From positions 1 to 49,018 of the forward strand of contig DXDZ01000013.1 of the NCBI GenBank assembly GCA_019115185.1: a DNA stretch of 49,018 bases, read 5' to 3'. This document shows positions 35,036 to 42,972 of this stretch, piece by piece (the first letter of the stretch is position 1; every line of letters starts with the position of its first letter). A program made the translations under genes and the position numbers. Under the pieces are notes generated by a model, which saw only the letters and a list, made by a program, of their open reading frames with translations, had not been told where the DNA came from and ran no database searches. Origin of the DNA: Candidatus Agathobaculum merdipullorum (GTDB taxonomy: Bacteria > Bacillota > Clostridia > Oscillospirales > Butyricicoccaceae).

Positions 35036-35268
35036 CGCAGGAACAATTCGATCAGAAGCTGGAAAATTGGCTGTCCAAACACGACCCGCTTTATCAGCGC
35101 ATAGAGGATATTCCGGAATACCTGCGAGAAGAAGCCCGCAGCCTCATCAAGCAAAACGCGCTGCGCGGCGAGGAGGGTCAGCTCAATATCCGGCGCGGAC
35201 AGCTGCGCACCATGATTGTGGCCAAGCGCTATGTGGATGCGCTGCTGTGCGGCAAAAACGAGGCATAA
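35032..35268 (+). CDS. Small helical hypothetical protein
   Basis: The 78-residue protein begins MTQEQFDQKLENWLSKHD at ATG 35032 behind AAGGAGGACG, which overlaps the end of the previous gene by 4 bases. The sequence is charged and helical, with EEARSLIKQNALRGEEGQLN, and no membrane part. No family recognised. It ends 3 bases before the holin-like gene, so it belongs to the same operon. Confidence 0.65.
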   Translation: MTQEQFDQKLENWLSKHDPLYQRIEDIPEYLREEARSLIKQNALRGEEGQLNIRRGQLRTMIVAKRYVDALLCGKNEA

Positions 35269-35271
35269 CCG

Positions 35272-35727
35272 ATGGATTGGAACGAATTCTGGCCTCTGAC
35301 ATGCGCCTGTCTGATTGTGCTGCTGTTTATCGTGCTGACCGTTCTGACCATCCGGCACAAAAACCTGTCGCTGGAGCAATCCCTGCAGGAGCTGCAAGCC
35401 AATCTTGCGCAGGCAAGCAAGATCATCGGCGCACTGCCCAACAGCAAGTACGGCACTTCGTTCAATCAGGTCATGCAGTATGCGCGCGTCGGAGTGGCAC
35501 AAGCCGAGCAGCTCTATAAGATCAGCCAAATCGAAGGGGATGCACGCAAGGAGGCGGCGCGCCAATTTGCGCACAAAAGCCTGTCTTTAGCCGGCGTCCA
35601 ATGTACACCGGAGTTGGAATCCATTTTGGATGGCTGCATAGAAGCTGCTGTGCAGCAGCTGGGACACGGGTCTGCCACCGGAGCAGCGCAGCAGGCAAAA
35701 AGTGTTGAGACTCCATGTGAAAAATAA
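35272..35727 (+). CDS. LL-H-family holin-like membrane protein
   Basis: The 151-residue protein has one N-terminal membrane helix (CACLIVLLFIVLTVLTI, about 10-27), a coiled stretch, and a C-terminal part with AQAEQLYKISQIEGDARKEA, the following ARQFAHKSLS, and LESILDGCIEAAVQQL. This layout matches Phage_holin_6_1 (LL-H type): AEQ..., then K...A...L, then ...IEAAV. Such proteins are found in phage lysis cassettes, where they permeabilise the membrane. Here no endolysin or other phage gene is next to it. The C-terminal ~25 residues are a Gln/Ala tail. Last gene of the DUF2589 operon, followed by a terminator. Confidence 0.7.
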   Translation: MDWNEFWPLTCACLIVLLFIVLTVLTIRHKNLSLEQSLQELQANLAQASKIIGALPNSKYGTSFNQVMQYARVGVAQAEQLYKISQIEGDARKEAARQFAHKSLSLAGVQCTPELESILDGCIEAAVQQLGHGSATGAAQQAKSVETPCEK

Positions 35728-35767
35728 TAAAACATCCCTCTACATTTTCAGCAACCTATCTAAAACC

Positions 35768-35807
35768 AAAACAGCCGCATCTACCTGATCGTAGGTGCGG
35801 CTGTTTT
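35768..35807. terminator. Terminator after the DUF2589/holin-like operon
   Basis: AAAACAGCCGCA(T/C)CTAC arms (35768-35784 and 35791-35807) form a 17-bp stem with one mismatch and T4 downstream. It also lies beyond the spoVT-side small gene on the minus strand, so it may work in both directions. Confidence 0.8.
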
Positions 35808-35848
35808 GTCAACAGTTCTTCCCATCTCCGCTCTGCGGGATGAGCTTT

Positions 35849-36034
35849 TCAGTTTTTCTCTTTCGGTTTCTGGCAATACAGTTCGGTATAGGCCGTGGCG
35901 GCGGGATCGCCGCGCGGCGGCGTATCCTGCGACCAGGACGGCACGGATGCAACCGCGGCGGAGTCGATATGCGCCGCGTCGTCGTAAGCCGGGAACGGCT
36001 TGGGTTCGCGCTCGGGCTTTTGCTTATCCTTCAT
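35849..36034 (-). CDS. Small hypothetical protein downstream of spoVT
   Basis: The 61-residue protein starts at ATG 36034, 13 bases after the spoVT stop, behind a GGGGGCGG stretch. It is Lys/Glu/Pro-rich at the N-terminus (KDKQKPEREPKPFPAYDDA) and has no membrane segment or family match. The position suggests co-transcription with spoVT, so it may be expressed in the forespore. Whether it is made is uncertain. Confidence 0.5.
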   Translation of the reverse strand: MKDKQKPEREPKPFPAYDDAAHIDSAAVASVPSWSQDTPPRGDPAATAYTELYCQKPKEKN

Positions 36035-36047
36035 CCCGTCCGCCCCC

Positions 36048-36500
36048 TTATACCGCCACGCGCTTAGCCATAAACTGCGCGGCGGTCTGGCACAGCTTGA
36101 CCGTCACTTCGCTAGCCGATGCGCCCTCGTCCTCACTGACATAGACCACGCAGCCGCTGACATCCCCTTCGGTGATGATGGGCACCGCCACGACCACATT
36201 ATATTCGTCGTGATCGGACACCGTCAGCTCGGGCGCGTCATCCTCACCGCGCTCATACACCACACGCTGCTCCATCAGCTGCTCCAGCTCGGCGGAGATG
36301 CGTTTTTCGAGGATATCCTTTTTCGCGCCGCCTGCCGCGGCAATCACCGCGTCGCGGTCGCAGATCGCACAGCTCATCCCCGCCGTGCGGGCGAGCGCCT
36401 CAGCCAGTTCGCCTGCCACCGCGCCCATCTCGCCCATCGGGGAATACTTTTTGAAAATCACCTCGCCGTCGCGGTCGGTGAAAATCTCCAGCGGGTCGCC
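36048..36500 (-). pseudogene. spoVT: spoVT, 3' part (encodes residues 31-180)
   Basis: This stretch continues the SpoVT frame that begins at 48591. Joining 48591-48493 to 36491-36048 gives 180 residues, close to the 178 of B. subtilis SpoVT. It encodes the end of the AbrB-type DNA-binding domain (LEIFTDRDGEVIFKKYSP) and the GAF-like regulatory domain. In the integrated state it is translated only as the tail of the recombinase. Confidence 0.9.
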
Positions 36501-38204
36501 GTCACTGATAACATGGACATCGAAAATCTTGTCCTTCCGGCGCGAAGCCTGTTGGACGATGCGGCATGGTGCGGAATTTTCGATGCCCGACTTAAAATTT
36601 ACCGTGTTCTCCTCGGTGGCAGACTGCAAAATGGCGTCCACATCCGCCTGTAGCTGGACTTCCAGATGGTCTTCATAGACTTTGATATGGCGGATAATCA
36701 GTTCGAGGTCGTTGCGCTCCAAATGATCCTTGTCAAGCACATCGCGGAACACCTCCATGGCTGTCCGCGCCGCCCGATTGACCTGAATGATGGTGTTGCG
36801 CTTATCCGACAGCAGTTCGATCTGATGATGGATGCCCTCGATTTTCTTTTGCAGATCGGCTTCCAGACCATCGTATGTTTCCTCCAGCAAGGCTTCCTGT
36901 TCCGGGTGCTTCATCAGGTCGCGGATGCGCTGGCGCTTGGTGACCTTGAGTTCCTCTTGCAAATCGGCCAACACCACTGCCAGATGGTCGGCACTCCGTT
37001 CGGTTTCGGCGACATCCTGTTGCTCGCGTTCCAGATCGCCGTTTAGCTGTTCCAGCATATCGGCGGAATGATCCATCACCTGCCGGATATAGCATTTCAG
37101 CAGCTCGTCCAGCTTGTCCGCCCGGATGTGGTGTGAGGTGCAGCCCGCCCGCCCCCGGCGGTGGTAGGTTCCGCAAGTGTAGGCCGGTTTGAGGTCGCTG
37201 CGGCTCATCGCGAACATGGGTGCACCGCAGTCGCCGCAGGAGAGAAAGCCGGAATACACGTTGTTGTACTTTTTGATGCCGCGGTAGTGCGCGGTACTGC
37301 GCTTTTCCCGCAGCGCCCGCGTGATGGCAAAGGTGCGGTACTCCAGAATGGGCTGGTGATGCCGCTCAATCACGATTTGCTCGGCCTCATCCTGCCGGAT
37401 GTCCTTGCCGTTGATCTTCTGGCGGGTATACTTACTCTGCCGCAGCGTGCCGATGTAAAAATCATTATCCAGAATGCCCTGCACCGTGACGATTGCCCAC
37501 GCGGACTTCACTGCGCGCCGGTATTCCATCCCGGCGGCTTCCTTGCGGTCCCGCTCGGCCATGCGTGGCGTGGGCACACCCTGCTCGGTCAGGTAATTGG
37601 CAATCTTCTTGTAGCCCCAGCCTTCCTCATTGTAAAGCCGGAAGATAGTGCGCACGATCTCAGCCTCGGTCGGGACGATCTCGAACTCCTGCCGTGCGTT
37701 GATGAGATAGCCGTAGGGCGCGGCGCAAATCCACTTGCCGTCGGCCTGCCGGCGGCGGATTACATTGCGTACCTTTTTGCTCGTGTCGGTGACCGGCATC
37801 TCGTTGATGAGAAACTGAAACTGGATTTTCAGCCAGTCGTCGTCGTTCGGGAAATCAATGCCATCCCCAATCGAGATGATGCGCACCCCTGCGTCCCGCA
37901 AGTCCTCCAGTTCCACCAGACCGCGGCTGTTGCGCCGGGAAAAACGCGAAAAGTCCTTGATGAGCAGGATATCGTACCGGTGCGCCATCAGCTCCTTACG
38001 CATGGCCTGATAGCTCTCGCGCTGTTCAAAGGTGTAGCCTGAGCGGTCGCGGTCCTCGTAAAAGGTGAGCGTGCTTCCCGGGAATTTCTGCTTGACAAAA
38101 TCCTGCAAAATAGCTTTCTGGTTTTCGATGGATACGTTGTCGCGGTCCAACTCATCATCCACCGAGATGCGGCAATAGCCCGCAATATCGAATGTTTCTC
38201 TCAT
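36048..38204 (-). CDS. Large serine recombinase fused in frame to the C-terminal part of SpoVT
   Basis: The 718-codon frame is a chimera. Residues 1-568 are a large serine recombinase: resolvase domain with catalytic Ser14 in GYCRIS, the KDFSRFSRRN motif, a recombinase domain, a zinc ribbon (CGDCGAPM, about 318) and a coiled coil. Residues 569-718, from GDPLEIFTDRDGEVIFKKY on, are the C-terminal region of SpoVT, including its GAF-like domain (SCAICDRDAVIAAAGGAKKD). The junction is the 9-base core 36492-36500. In the excised circle the recombinase would instead end with 24 other residues (SQMTWTRSERFSVGMLDLAK, then RCGW), giving 595 residues. The start overlaps rhuM-like gene stop by 4 bases. 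Confidence 0.95.
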   Translation of the reverse strand: MRETFDIAGYCRISVDDELDRDNVSIENQKAILQDFVKQKFPGSTLTFYEDRDRSGYTFEQRESYQAMRKELMAHRYDILLIKDFSRFSRRNSRGLVELEDLRDAGVRIISIGDGIDFPNDDDWLKIQFQFLINEMPVTDTSKKVRNVIRRRQADGKWICAAPYGYLINARQEFEIVPTEAEIVRTIFRLYNEEGWGYKKIANYLTEQGVPTPRMAERDRKEAAGMEYRRAVKSAWAIVTVQGILDNDFYIGTLRQSKYTRQKINGKDIRQDEAEQIVIERHHQPILEYRTFAITRALREKRSTAHYRGIKKYNNVYSGFLSCGDCGAPMFAMSRSDLKPAYTCGTYHRRGRAGCTSHHIRADKLDELLKCYIRQVMDHSADMLEQLNGDLEREQQDVAETERSADHLAVVLADLQEELKVTKRQRIRDLMKHPEQEALLEETYDGLEADLQKKIEGIHHQIELLSDKRNTIIQVNRAARTAMEVFRDVLDKDHLERNDLELIIRHIKVYEDHLEVQLQADVDAILQSATEENTVNFKSGIENSAPCRIVQQASRRKDKIFDVHVISDGDPLEIFTDRDGEVIFKKYSPMGEMGAVAGELAEALARTAGMSCAICDRDAVIAAAGGAKKDILEKRISAELEQLMEQRVVYERGEDDAPELTVSDHDEYNVVVAVPIITEGDVSGCVVYVSEDEGASASEVTVKLCQTAAQFMAKRVAV
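36492..36519 (-). repeat. att site at the recombinase end of the spoVT element
   Basis: On the minus strand the arm TGTCCATGTTATCAGTGA, then C, then the core GGCGACCCG, in the recombinase frame (codons 568-571). The arm matches that at 48475-48492 in inverted orientation at 16 of 18 positions. Confidence 0.85.
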
Positions 38205-39226
38205 GGTGCATCACCGCCTTTCAGGTAGCGCTCCATGGCGCGGTCAAATTCGGAGACATAGTCTGCATCCTGCTTTTTGCGGAACTCCGCATAGATATCG
38301 CTGACTTTTTTCACCGCGTCCTCCCGCGAAATATGACCTTTCCCCTCCAGAACCTTGCGCCGGTTGTTGGTGAGGAAACGGTCTGTTTCGTGGAGCCAAT
38401 CCGCCATGCTCATGGGCTGCTCGTCCTCGGCCATCAACTCGGCGTAGTCGATAAACATGGTCACCAACCGGTTAAGACGGGCAAGCTCTTTCTCATTGAG
38501 GTAGTTTTTCGCGATCAGTGTATCGCTTTTCAGGATTTTCCCGTCCGGTGCACCTTTCCATGTGGTCAGACCCATGGTAGGGCTGTCCAGCGTGGCGCGC
38601 TCTGAGATCAGCTCCGCTGCTGTTTTACCGGTAACGGCAAAGTGAAGTTTGTTCTGTACAAAGGCATAAAATGCCTTTGTTGTGTCGCTGTTTTTGTCGT
38701 AGTCGTAACTGCACTGCTCAAACACATCGGCAATTTTCTGATAGGCCCGCCGCTCACTGGCTCGAATTTCACGGATGCGCTCCAGCAGTTCGTCAAAGTA
38801 GTCCCGGCCGAACGGTTTGCCGTTTTTCAGCATGTCATCGTTGAGGACAAAGCCCTTGGTGATGTACTCTTTCAGCGTTTTGGTGGCCCACTGGCGGAAC
38901 CGGGTGGCCTTTTTGGAGTTTACTCGGTAGCCCACAGCGATGATAGCGTCCAGATTGTAGTGCTCGAGCGTGCGGCGCACCTGCCGGGCGCCCTCCTGCC
39001 GAACCACCGAGAATTTCTCGGCAGTTGCCTGCGGCGTCAATTCCTCCTCCGCATAGATGTTCTTCAGGTGCAGGGAAATATTATCCGTCGTACAGTCAAA
39101 CAGCTCGGCCATGCCGCTTTGGGTCAGCCAGAACGTTTCATCCCGGAACACCACGCTAACAAACGCTTTTTCCCCGTCGTTGCTGTACAGCAAAATTTCC
39201 CCCTGCTGCATCGGCTGCTGGTCCAT
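38201..39226 (-). CDS. RhuM-family protein
   Basis: The 341-residue protein belongs to the RhuM family, named after a Salmonella pathogenicity-island protein and frequent on mobile elements. Landmarks are FWLTQSGMAELFDCTTDNIS, SVVRQEGARQVRRTLEHYNL and RFRQWATKTLKEYITKGFVL, and a C-terminal part with KSDTLIAKNYLNEKELARLN. The biochemical role of the family is not established; the N-terminal part looks like a DNA-binding or Fic-associated module. It overlaps the recombinase gene by 4 bases and is probably co-transcribed with it. The start follows GGAGGGATG. Confidence 0.88.
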   Translation of the reverse strand: MDQQPMQQGEILLYSNDGEKAFVSVVFRDETFWLTQSGMAELFDCTTDNISLHLKNIYAEEELTPQATAEKFSVVRQEGARQVRRTLEHYNLDAIIAVGYRVNSKKATRFRQWATKTLKEYITKGFVLNDDMLKNGKPFGRDYFDELLERIREIRASERRAYQKIADVFEQCSYDYDKNSDTTKAFYAFVQNKLHFAVTGKTAAELISERATLDSPTMGLTTWKGAPDGKILKSDTLIAKNYLNEKELARLNRLVTMFIDYAELMAEDEQPMSMADWLHETDRFLTNNRRKVLEGKGHISREDAVKKVSDIYAEFRKKQDADYVSEFDRAMERYLKGGDAP

Positions 39227-39320
39227 GTCATCCCTCCATCCGACAATAAGATTTGTTTTCGCAATTCATATTACAGATAACATTGTACGACAACTTGCAG
39301 ACAATTGCAAGCGGAAAACC

Positions 39321-39358
39321 GAAAAACGGGGAGAGGCATCGGGAACCTGCCCCTCCCC
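39321..39358 (-). terminator. Terminator downstream of the mobilization genes
   Basis: GGGGAGAGGCA (39328-39338) pairs with TGCCCCTCCCC (39348-39358); on the minus strand a T5 run follows. It lies just beyond the stop at 39363. Confidence 0.7.
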
Positions 39359-39362
39359 ATTT

Positions 39363-39659
39363 TCACAGGCTGATATCTGGCTGCCGCCGCTTCCGCACAT
39401 CCTGCTCTGCCAGCCGACGACGGTTGTACAGCAACAAATCCCGGGTCTGTTGGTACAGATCGGCTTCTCCGGACAGAAATACCGCCACCAAATAGTTTTT
39501 TGCCTTATACTGCTGGAACAACGGTTTGAGCGATGACTGGAATGCCGGGTCGTCTTTTTCTGCCCGAGTCAGCCACAACTCGACGATTTTTTGTTCCTTT
39601 TGCACGCGCATTTGCAATGGGTCATCATCTCCTTGCCAATAGTTTCCTCTGTTTTGCAA
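39363..39659 (-). CDS. Hypothetical protein next to the relaxase
   Basis: A 98-residue charged helical protein with EQKIVELWLTRAEKDDPAFQ and a Gln/Tyr-rich middle; no membrane segment and no recognised family. The TTG start at 39659 has only AAGG upstream; an ATG at 39611 would give 82 residues. It follows the relaxase by 49 bases on the same strand and is likely part of the mobilization unit. Confidence 0.6.
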   Translation of the reverse strand: MQNRGNYWQGDDDPLQMRVQKEQKIVELWLTRAEKDDPAFQSSLKPLFQQYKAKNYLVAVFLSGEADLYQQTRDLLLYNRRRLAEQDVRKRRQPDISL

Positions 39660-39708
39660 AAAGTTATACCTTGCTGCGGTAGGATCTCAGCGCACGCATT
39701 TTTCTGTT

Positions 39709-41094
39709 TCATCGTTCCCGCTCTTGCTCCCGTTCCCGCTTGCGCTGCTTCGGCGGGTGCACCAGAGACTGCCGCAGCGCGCGCTCCGCGCGCAGGGCCG
39801 CCTGCATGTCCGCCCGGGTGCCAAGCACCCAGCGGGCTGTCTTGCGCTGCCGATACAGAGGCTGCAACGCCGCGGTATAGCCGTCGCACTCCTGCCGCAG
39901 TTCTGTGCGGCGTTGCACATCGCGGCAGCGCCGCAGGCGGTTGTAGCACTGATTACGCTCAGCCCGCAGCTGTCCGATCTGCCGGGCAAGGGCATCAAGA
40001 AACCGCTCGACGTCGCCCACTGTATGCAGCTGTGCCCGATGTACCAGACGCAGCTGCTCGCAGAACTGCCGCGTCCGGCGGCAGGCTTCCTGCAGTCCGG
40101 GTGACAGCGGTGCGCGCATGCGCTTTTTGTGGAGCAGGCCGAAAAAGTAGCAGTAGTGGAGATAGAGCGCCCAGAAACCGCCGATTTTCTTCGTATGCCG
40201 GAAACTGCCCTTCACCCGCCGCTTGGGGATAACGGCATGCCGCAGCGCGATATAGTGGTCGCGATCTGCCCGATAGGCAGGGTATCGGACGGCTGGCGTC
40301 AGCCGGAAGATGCGCGCCTGTATTTCCTGCACCGTGTACCCGTTGCCCAGCCGGTACAACCGCACGGGCTTTTTGCTGCCGACGGCCCGGATGGTGGGAT
40401 ATTTGTGGCTGGGCGTGCAGTCCAGCACATAGCCTCGTCGGGCAAGGCTTTTGGCGAAATACCGAAAGTCGGGGCTGACCGCGATGCACTCGTCAATGGC
40501 CTGCCGCATGAGATTGTACCGCGTGGGCGCGTTCTGCTTTTCGGCAAAGTAAAGACTGCGCGGCGTTCTGCCGCCGGGATGTTCCACCACCGAAAGGCCA
40601 TATTGGCGGCAAAGCGCGTCCGAGGTCTGGGACAATGCGCGGTAGGCCGCCCGGCTGCAATTAAACTTTTTGCCATCGACAAAGCTGACCGCGTTGAGCA
40701 CAAAATGGTTGTGAAAAGTACCTGTATTAAAGTGGGTGGCCACCAGCACCTGATACCGTTCGCCCCACAGCTGCCGGGCGAGCTCGATACCGATCTGATG
40801 GCACTGCTGCGGGGTGGCTTCTCCCGGGCGAAAACTTTGATAGGCGTGATAAGCTACATTACCGTCCATTTTGTCGTACTGCTCCTGAACGGCCAGCATC
40901 TCCCGGAACGCGGTATCCCTGCCGCAGTTGATACCGGTGACGAACACAGTCTTCTCCTGCCCGGTTTTCTCCCGATTGCCCGCGTAACAGAGCACGGCCT
41001 CCAGATCAGGACATTGTGTTTTCTCCGGGTTTTCGGCGTATTCCACCACCCGGCGCACGCTGTCCTTAATGGGCCAGATTTTGGTTACTGCCAT
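39709..41094 (-). CDS. Relaxase/mobilization nuclease
   Basis: The 461-residue protein is a plasmid-type relaxase. The N-terminal ~190 residues hold the pfam03432-like nuclease fold: MAVTKIWPIKDSVRRVVEYA with a candidate catalytic Tyr near residue 19, YHAYQSFRPGEATP, and the metal-binding histidine motif ATHFNTGTFHNHFVLN near 120. The C-terminal half is basic and helical and ends in an Arg/Glu repeat. It should nick oriT and pilot the strand during mobilization by a helper conjugative element. It overlaps the MobC-like gene by 10 bases. Confidence 0.93.
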   Translation of the reverse strand: MAVTKIWPIKDSVRRVVEYAENPEKTQCPDLEAVLCYAGNREKTGQEKTVFVTGINCGRDTAFREMLAVQEQYDKMDGNVAYHAYQSFRPGEATPQQCHQIGIELARQLWGERYQVLVATHFNTGTFHNHFVLNAVSFVDGKKFNCSRAAYRALSQTSDALCRQYGLSVVEHPGGRTPRSLYFAEKQNAPTRYNLMRQAIDECIAVSPDFRYFAKSLARRGYVLDCTPSHKYPTIRAVGSKKPVRLYRLGNGYTVQEIQARIFRLTPAVRYPAYRADRDHYIALRHAVIPKRRVKGSFRHTKKIGGFWALYLHYCYFFGLLHKKRMRAPLSPGLQEACRRTRQFCEQLRLVHRAQLHTVGDVERFLDALARQIGQLRAERNQCYNRLRRCRDVQRRTELRQECDGYTAALQPLYRQRKTARWVLGTRADMQAALRAERALRQSLVHPPKQRKREREQERER

Positions 41095-41390
41095 CCTGCA
41101 TCCCCTTCTTTTTCCATATGGAAGCAGGTCTGCATCATGGCATGTGTAATGGTTTGCAGCTGCTCCGCTACCGCATCAGGCGGCATGCTTGTCCACTCTT
41201 GCTGTAGCCGGAGCAGCTGGCTATACGCCCGGTACAGTGCCGGCGGCGCGATGGAATACACGTCCTTTCCCAGACTGCACTTACGCAGATAAGCGGACAG
41301 GCTGAGTCCGCAACGGCGGGCGTTCCGGCAGATACACTGTTTTTCCTTTTCGCTGACGCGCACCTGAACGGCGCAGGTTCGTTGTCGCAA
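41085..41390 (-). CDS. MobC-like relaxosome accessory protein
   Basis: The 101-residue basic protein resembles plasmid mobilization MobC/relaxosome proteins: VQVRVSEKEKQCICRNARRC with the following GLSLSAYLRKCSLGK is a ribbon-helix-helix-like DNA-binding segment. It has a TTG start at 41390 supported by GGAAGGAG 9 bases upstream. It overlaps the relaxase gene, and a candidate oriT lies just upstream. It probably opens oriT for the relaxase. Confidence 0.85.
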   Translation of the reverse strand: MRQRTCAVQVRVSEKEKQCICRNARRCGLSLSAYLRKCSLGKDVYSIAPPALYRAYSQLLRLQQEWTSMPPDAVAEQLQTITHAMMQTCFHMEKEGDAGWQ

Positions 41391-41495
41391 AGTTTGTCAC
41401 TCCTTCCCAAATTGGGGTTACAGGGGCGCGCCCCTTTCGGCTGTGCCGCCGGCTTTTGTGGCAACACAAAGCCTATGCTCGCTGTACCCCAGGAC

Positions 41496-41536
41496 ACCCT
41501 GGCGGGTGGCCTGGTTTTCGTCAGGGTATGCGCCCC
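41496..41536 (+). other. Candidate origin of transfer (oriT)
   Basis: In the ~180-base gap upstream of the MobC-like gene ACCCTG (41496-41501) and CAGGGT (41522-41527) form an inverted repeat. ATGCGCCCC follows at once and resembles the TGCGCCC nick region of IncQ-type origins. A GGGGCGCGCCCC palindrome lies about 60 bases nearer the gene. Position and shape fit an oriT, but there is no direct proof. Confidence 0.4.
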
Positions 41537-41572
41537 GGTTTGTGACAGCGATGACAGTGGTGACGGCGACTG

Positions 41573-42592
41573 CTATATCGGGAATTTACCGTCATCGCCG
41601 TCATTGCCGTCATGTCGGACGGTAAGATATAGCAGCCGCTCCGCGGCAGTGCGGCGTGTGGTGTAGATGATGCCATGCGGCGCCAGCGCGCGTTCCCAAT
41701 AACGGGCGATCAACTTGGTTACGTTATTGGCGGTCACCTCAGTTTCACCCATGGCTGTCAGCAGCGCGGTAGCGCTGCCCTCCCAGTGGTCATGCTGTTG
41801 GACAAACGCTGTCAGCCGAAGAAGAAAGGGTGGAATCTCCTCCATGGCGAGCGCTTCGCCGTCCTTACGCTCCACCAGATGCCAGCGGCAGTCGACAAAG
41901 CGTAGCGTCAGCTGCTGATATACAATGTCGCGGCCGGTGGCCAACAGCGTGGCCTGATCGCCGCCCCGGCTACTACGCTTGAGAATCAGCGCGGAATCCG
42001 CGGCACCCTGAATTGCCGTAGAGCCCGAGACCTCGTTGAACGGATCGGCGGCATCGGTCAGCTTGCGCAAATGATGAACTAGCAGAATACAGAGATTATG
42101 GCGGTCGGCCAGCTGCTTGAGCGCGGCAATGTCACTGTAATCAGCGGCATAGGGACTGCCGCGGCTAACCACGTTGTCCCGTACCTTTTGGAGCGTGTCT
42201 ATAATCATGAGTTTGGTCTGGGGAAACTGTTGCAGATGGTCTTCCAGCTGTTCCTGCAGTCCATGCCCCAACCGCTGGCACCAAACCGAGAACAGAAGAT
42301 TGGACGGTGCCTGATCGGTCAGCTGGAATAGGCGGTTCTGGATGCGGCTATACGTGTCCTCCAGACAGAGGTACAGAACCTGACAGGGCAGCGTTTTCAG
42401 TCCCCAGACCGGCAATCCACAGGCCACTTGCAGCCCAAGCCAAAGTACCAGCCAGCTCTTGCCGATTTTGGACGCACCGCATAAGATGTGCACCCCTTGC
42501 GGCAGCAGCCCTTCCACCAAAAAGCTGGTTTGGCGCAGGGGCGAGGACAGCAGCGTATCGGCATCTACAACGGTCAGCGGTTCAACAGTCAC
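41573..42592 (-). CDS. RepA/AAA_25-like ATPase
   Basis: The 339-residue protein is a RecA-fold ATPase like hexameric RepA helicases of mobile elements. Walker A is CGASKIGKSW (about 36-45), Walker B LMIIDTLQ, then LVHHLRK and SGSTAIQGAADSALILKR. A winged-helix-like C-terminus follows. It may serve in element replication or maintenance. The GTG start at 42592 is supported by GGAGG and overlaps the helix-turn-helix gene by 11 bases; the longer frame has no such site. The last residues are an Asp/Gly repeat. Confidence 0.87.
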   Translation of the reverse strand: MTVEPLTVVDADTLLSSPLRQTSFLVEGLLPQGVHILCGASKIGKSWLVLWLGLQVACGLPVWGLKTLPCQVLYLCLEDTYSRIQNRLFQLTDQAPSNLLFSVWCQRLGHGLQEQLEDHLQQFPQTKLMIIDTLQKVRDNVVSRGSPYAADYSDIAALKQLADRHNLCILLVHHLRKLTDAADPFNEVSGSTAIQGAADSALILKRSSRGGDQATLLATGRDIVYQQLTLRFVDCRWHLVERKDGEALAMEEIPPFLLRLTAFVQQHDHWEGSATALLTAMGETEVTANNVTKLIARYWERALAPHGIIYTTRRTAAERLLYLTVRHDGNDGDDGKFPI

Positions 42593-42812
42593 GGAACTCC
42601 GCCTCCTGTTCCATGATGTAGCGAATGACGCTGATCTTTGGGATACGGTAGGCATTGCCAATCCAGAAGCCGGCGAGTCGCCCTTCCCGGATGAGGTCAT
42701 AGGCTAGATGGCGGCTAATACCCAGCATTTTCTGCAGTTGCGAGACATTCACGATATCGGGGTATTGCGGAAACATCACAGCGTAGCGTTCCCGTAACTC
42801 GGTCTTTTTCAC
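42582..42812 (-). CDS. Excisionase-like helix-turn-helix protein
   Basis: A 76-residue protein with a MerR/excisionase-type helix-turn-helix: NVSQLQKMLGISRHLAYDLI then REGRLAGFWIGNAYRIP. The GTG start at 42812 is supported by AAAGGAGG. Proteins like this act as regulators or as excision factors on mobile elements. It is the first gene of the element's leftward mobilization unit, and the repeats at 42825-42922 lie directly upstream. Role in excision is possible but unproven. Confidence 0.82.
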   Translation of the reverse strand: MKKTELRERYAVMFPQYPDIVNVSQLQKMLGISRHLAYDLIREGRLAGFWIGNAYRIPKISVIRYIMEQEAEFRDC

Positions 42813-42824
42813 AAAGCATCCTCC

Positions 42825-42922
42825 TTTGCACAAATTTGATTTGTGGTAAAGCGAATCGGCCATATTCGTTTGCACAAGATCAGCATAGCGTGGCTTGTGG
42901 CAAAGCACAAGATGTGGTAAAG
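42825..42922. repeat. Iteron-like direct repeats in the divergent gap
   Basis: Two motifs occur three times each: TGTGG(T/C)AAAG at 42842-42851, 42896-42905 and 42913-42922, and GCACAA(A/G)AT at 42828, 42872 and 42905. They lie between the helix-turn-helix gene and the DUF6076-like gene. They may be operators or an origin bound by the nearby HTH or RepA-like protein. Confidence 0.6.
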
Positions 42923-42972
42923 TATTTATGTGTACAATAGTATTACACGTTGTGGAAAGGGGGGGAAATCCG

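Noticed and set aside
35849..36034. CotJA-like spore coat protein downstream of spoVT
   Set aside because: Only a faint similarity in a short Pro/Ala-rich stretch; the CotJA motif is not present.
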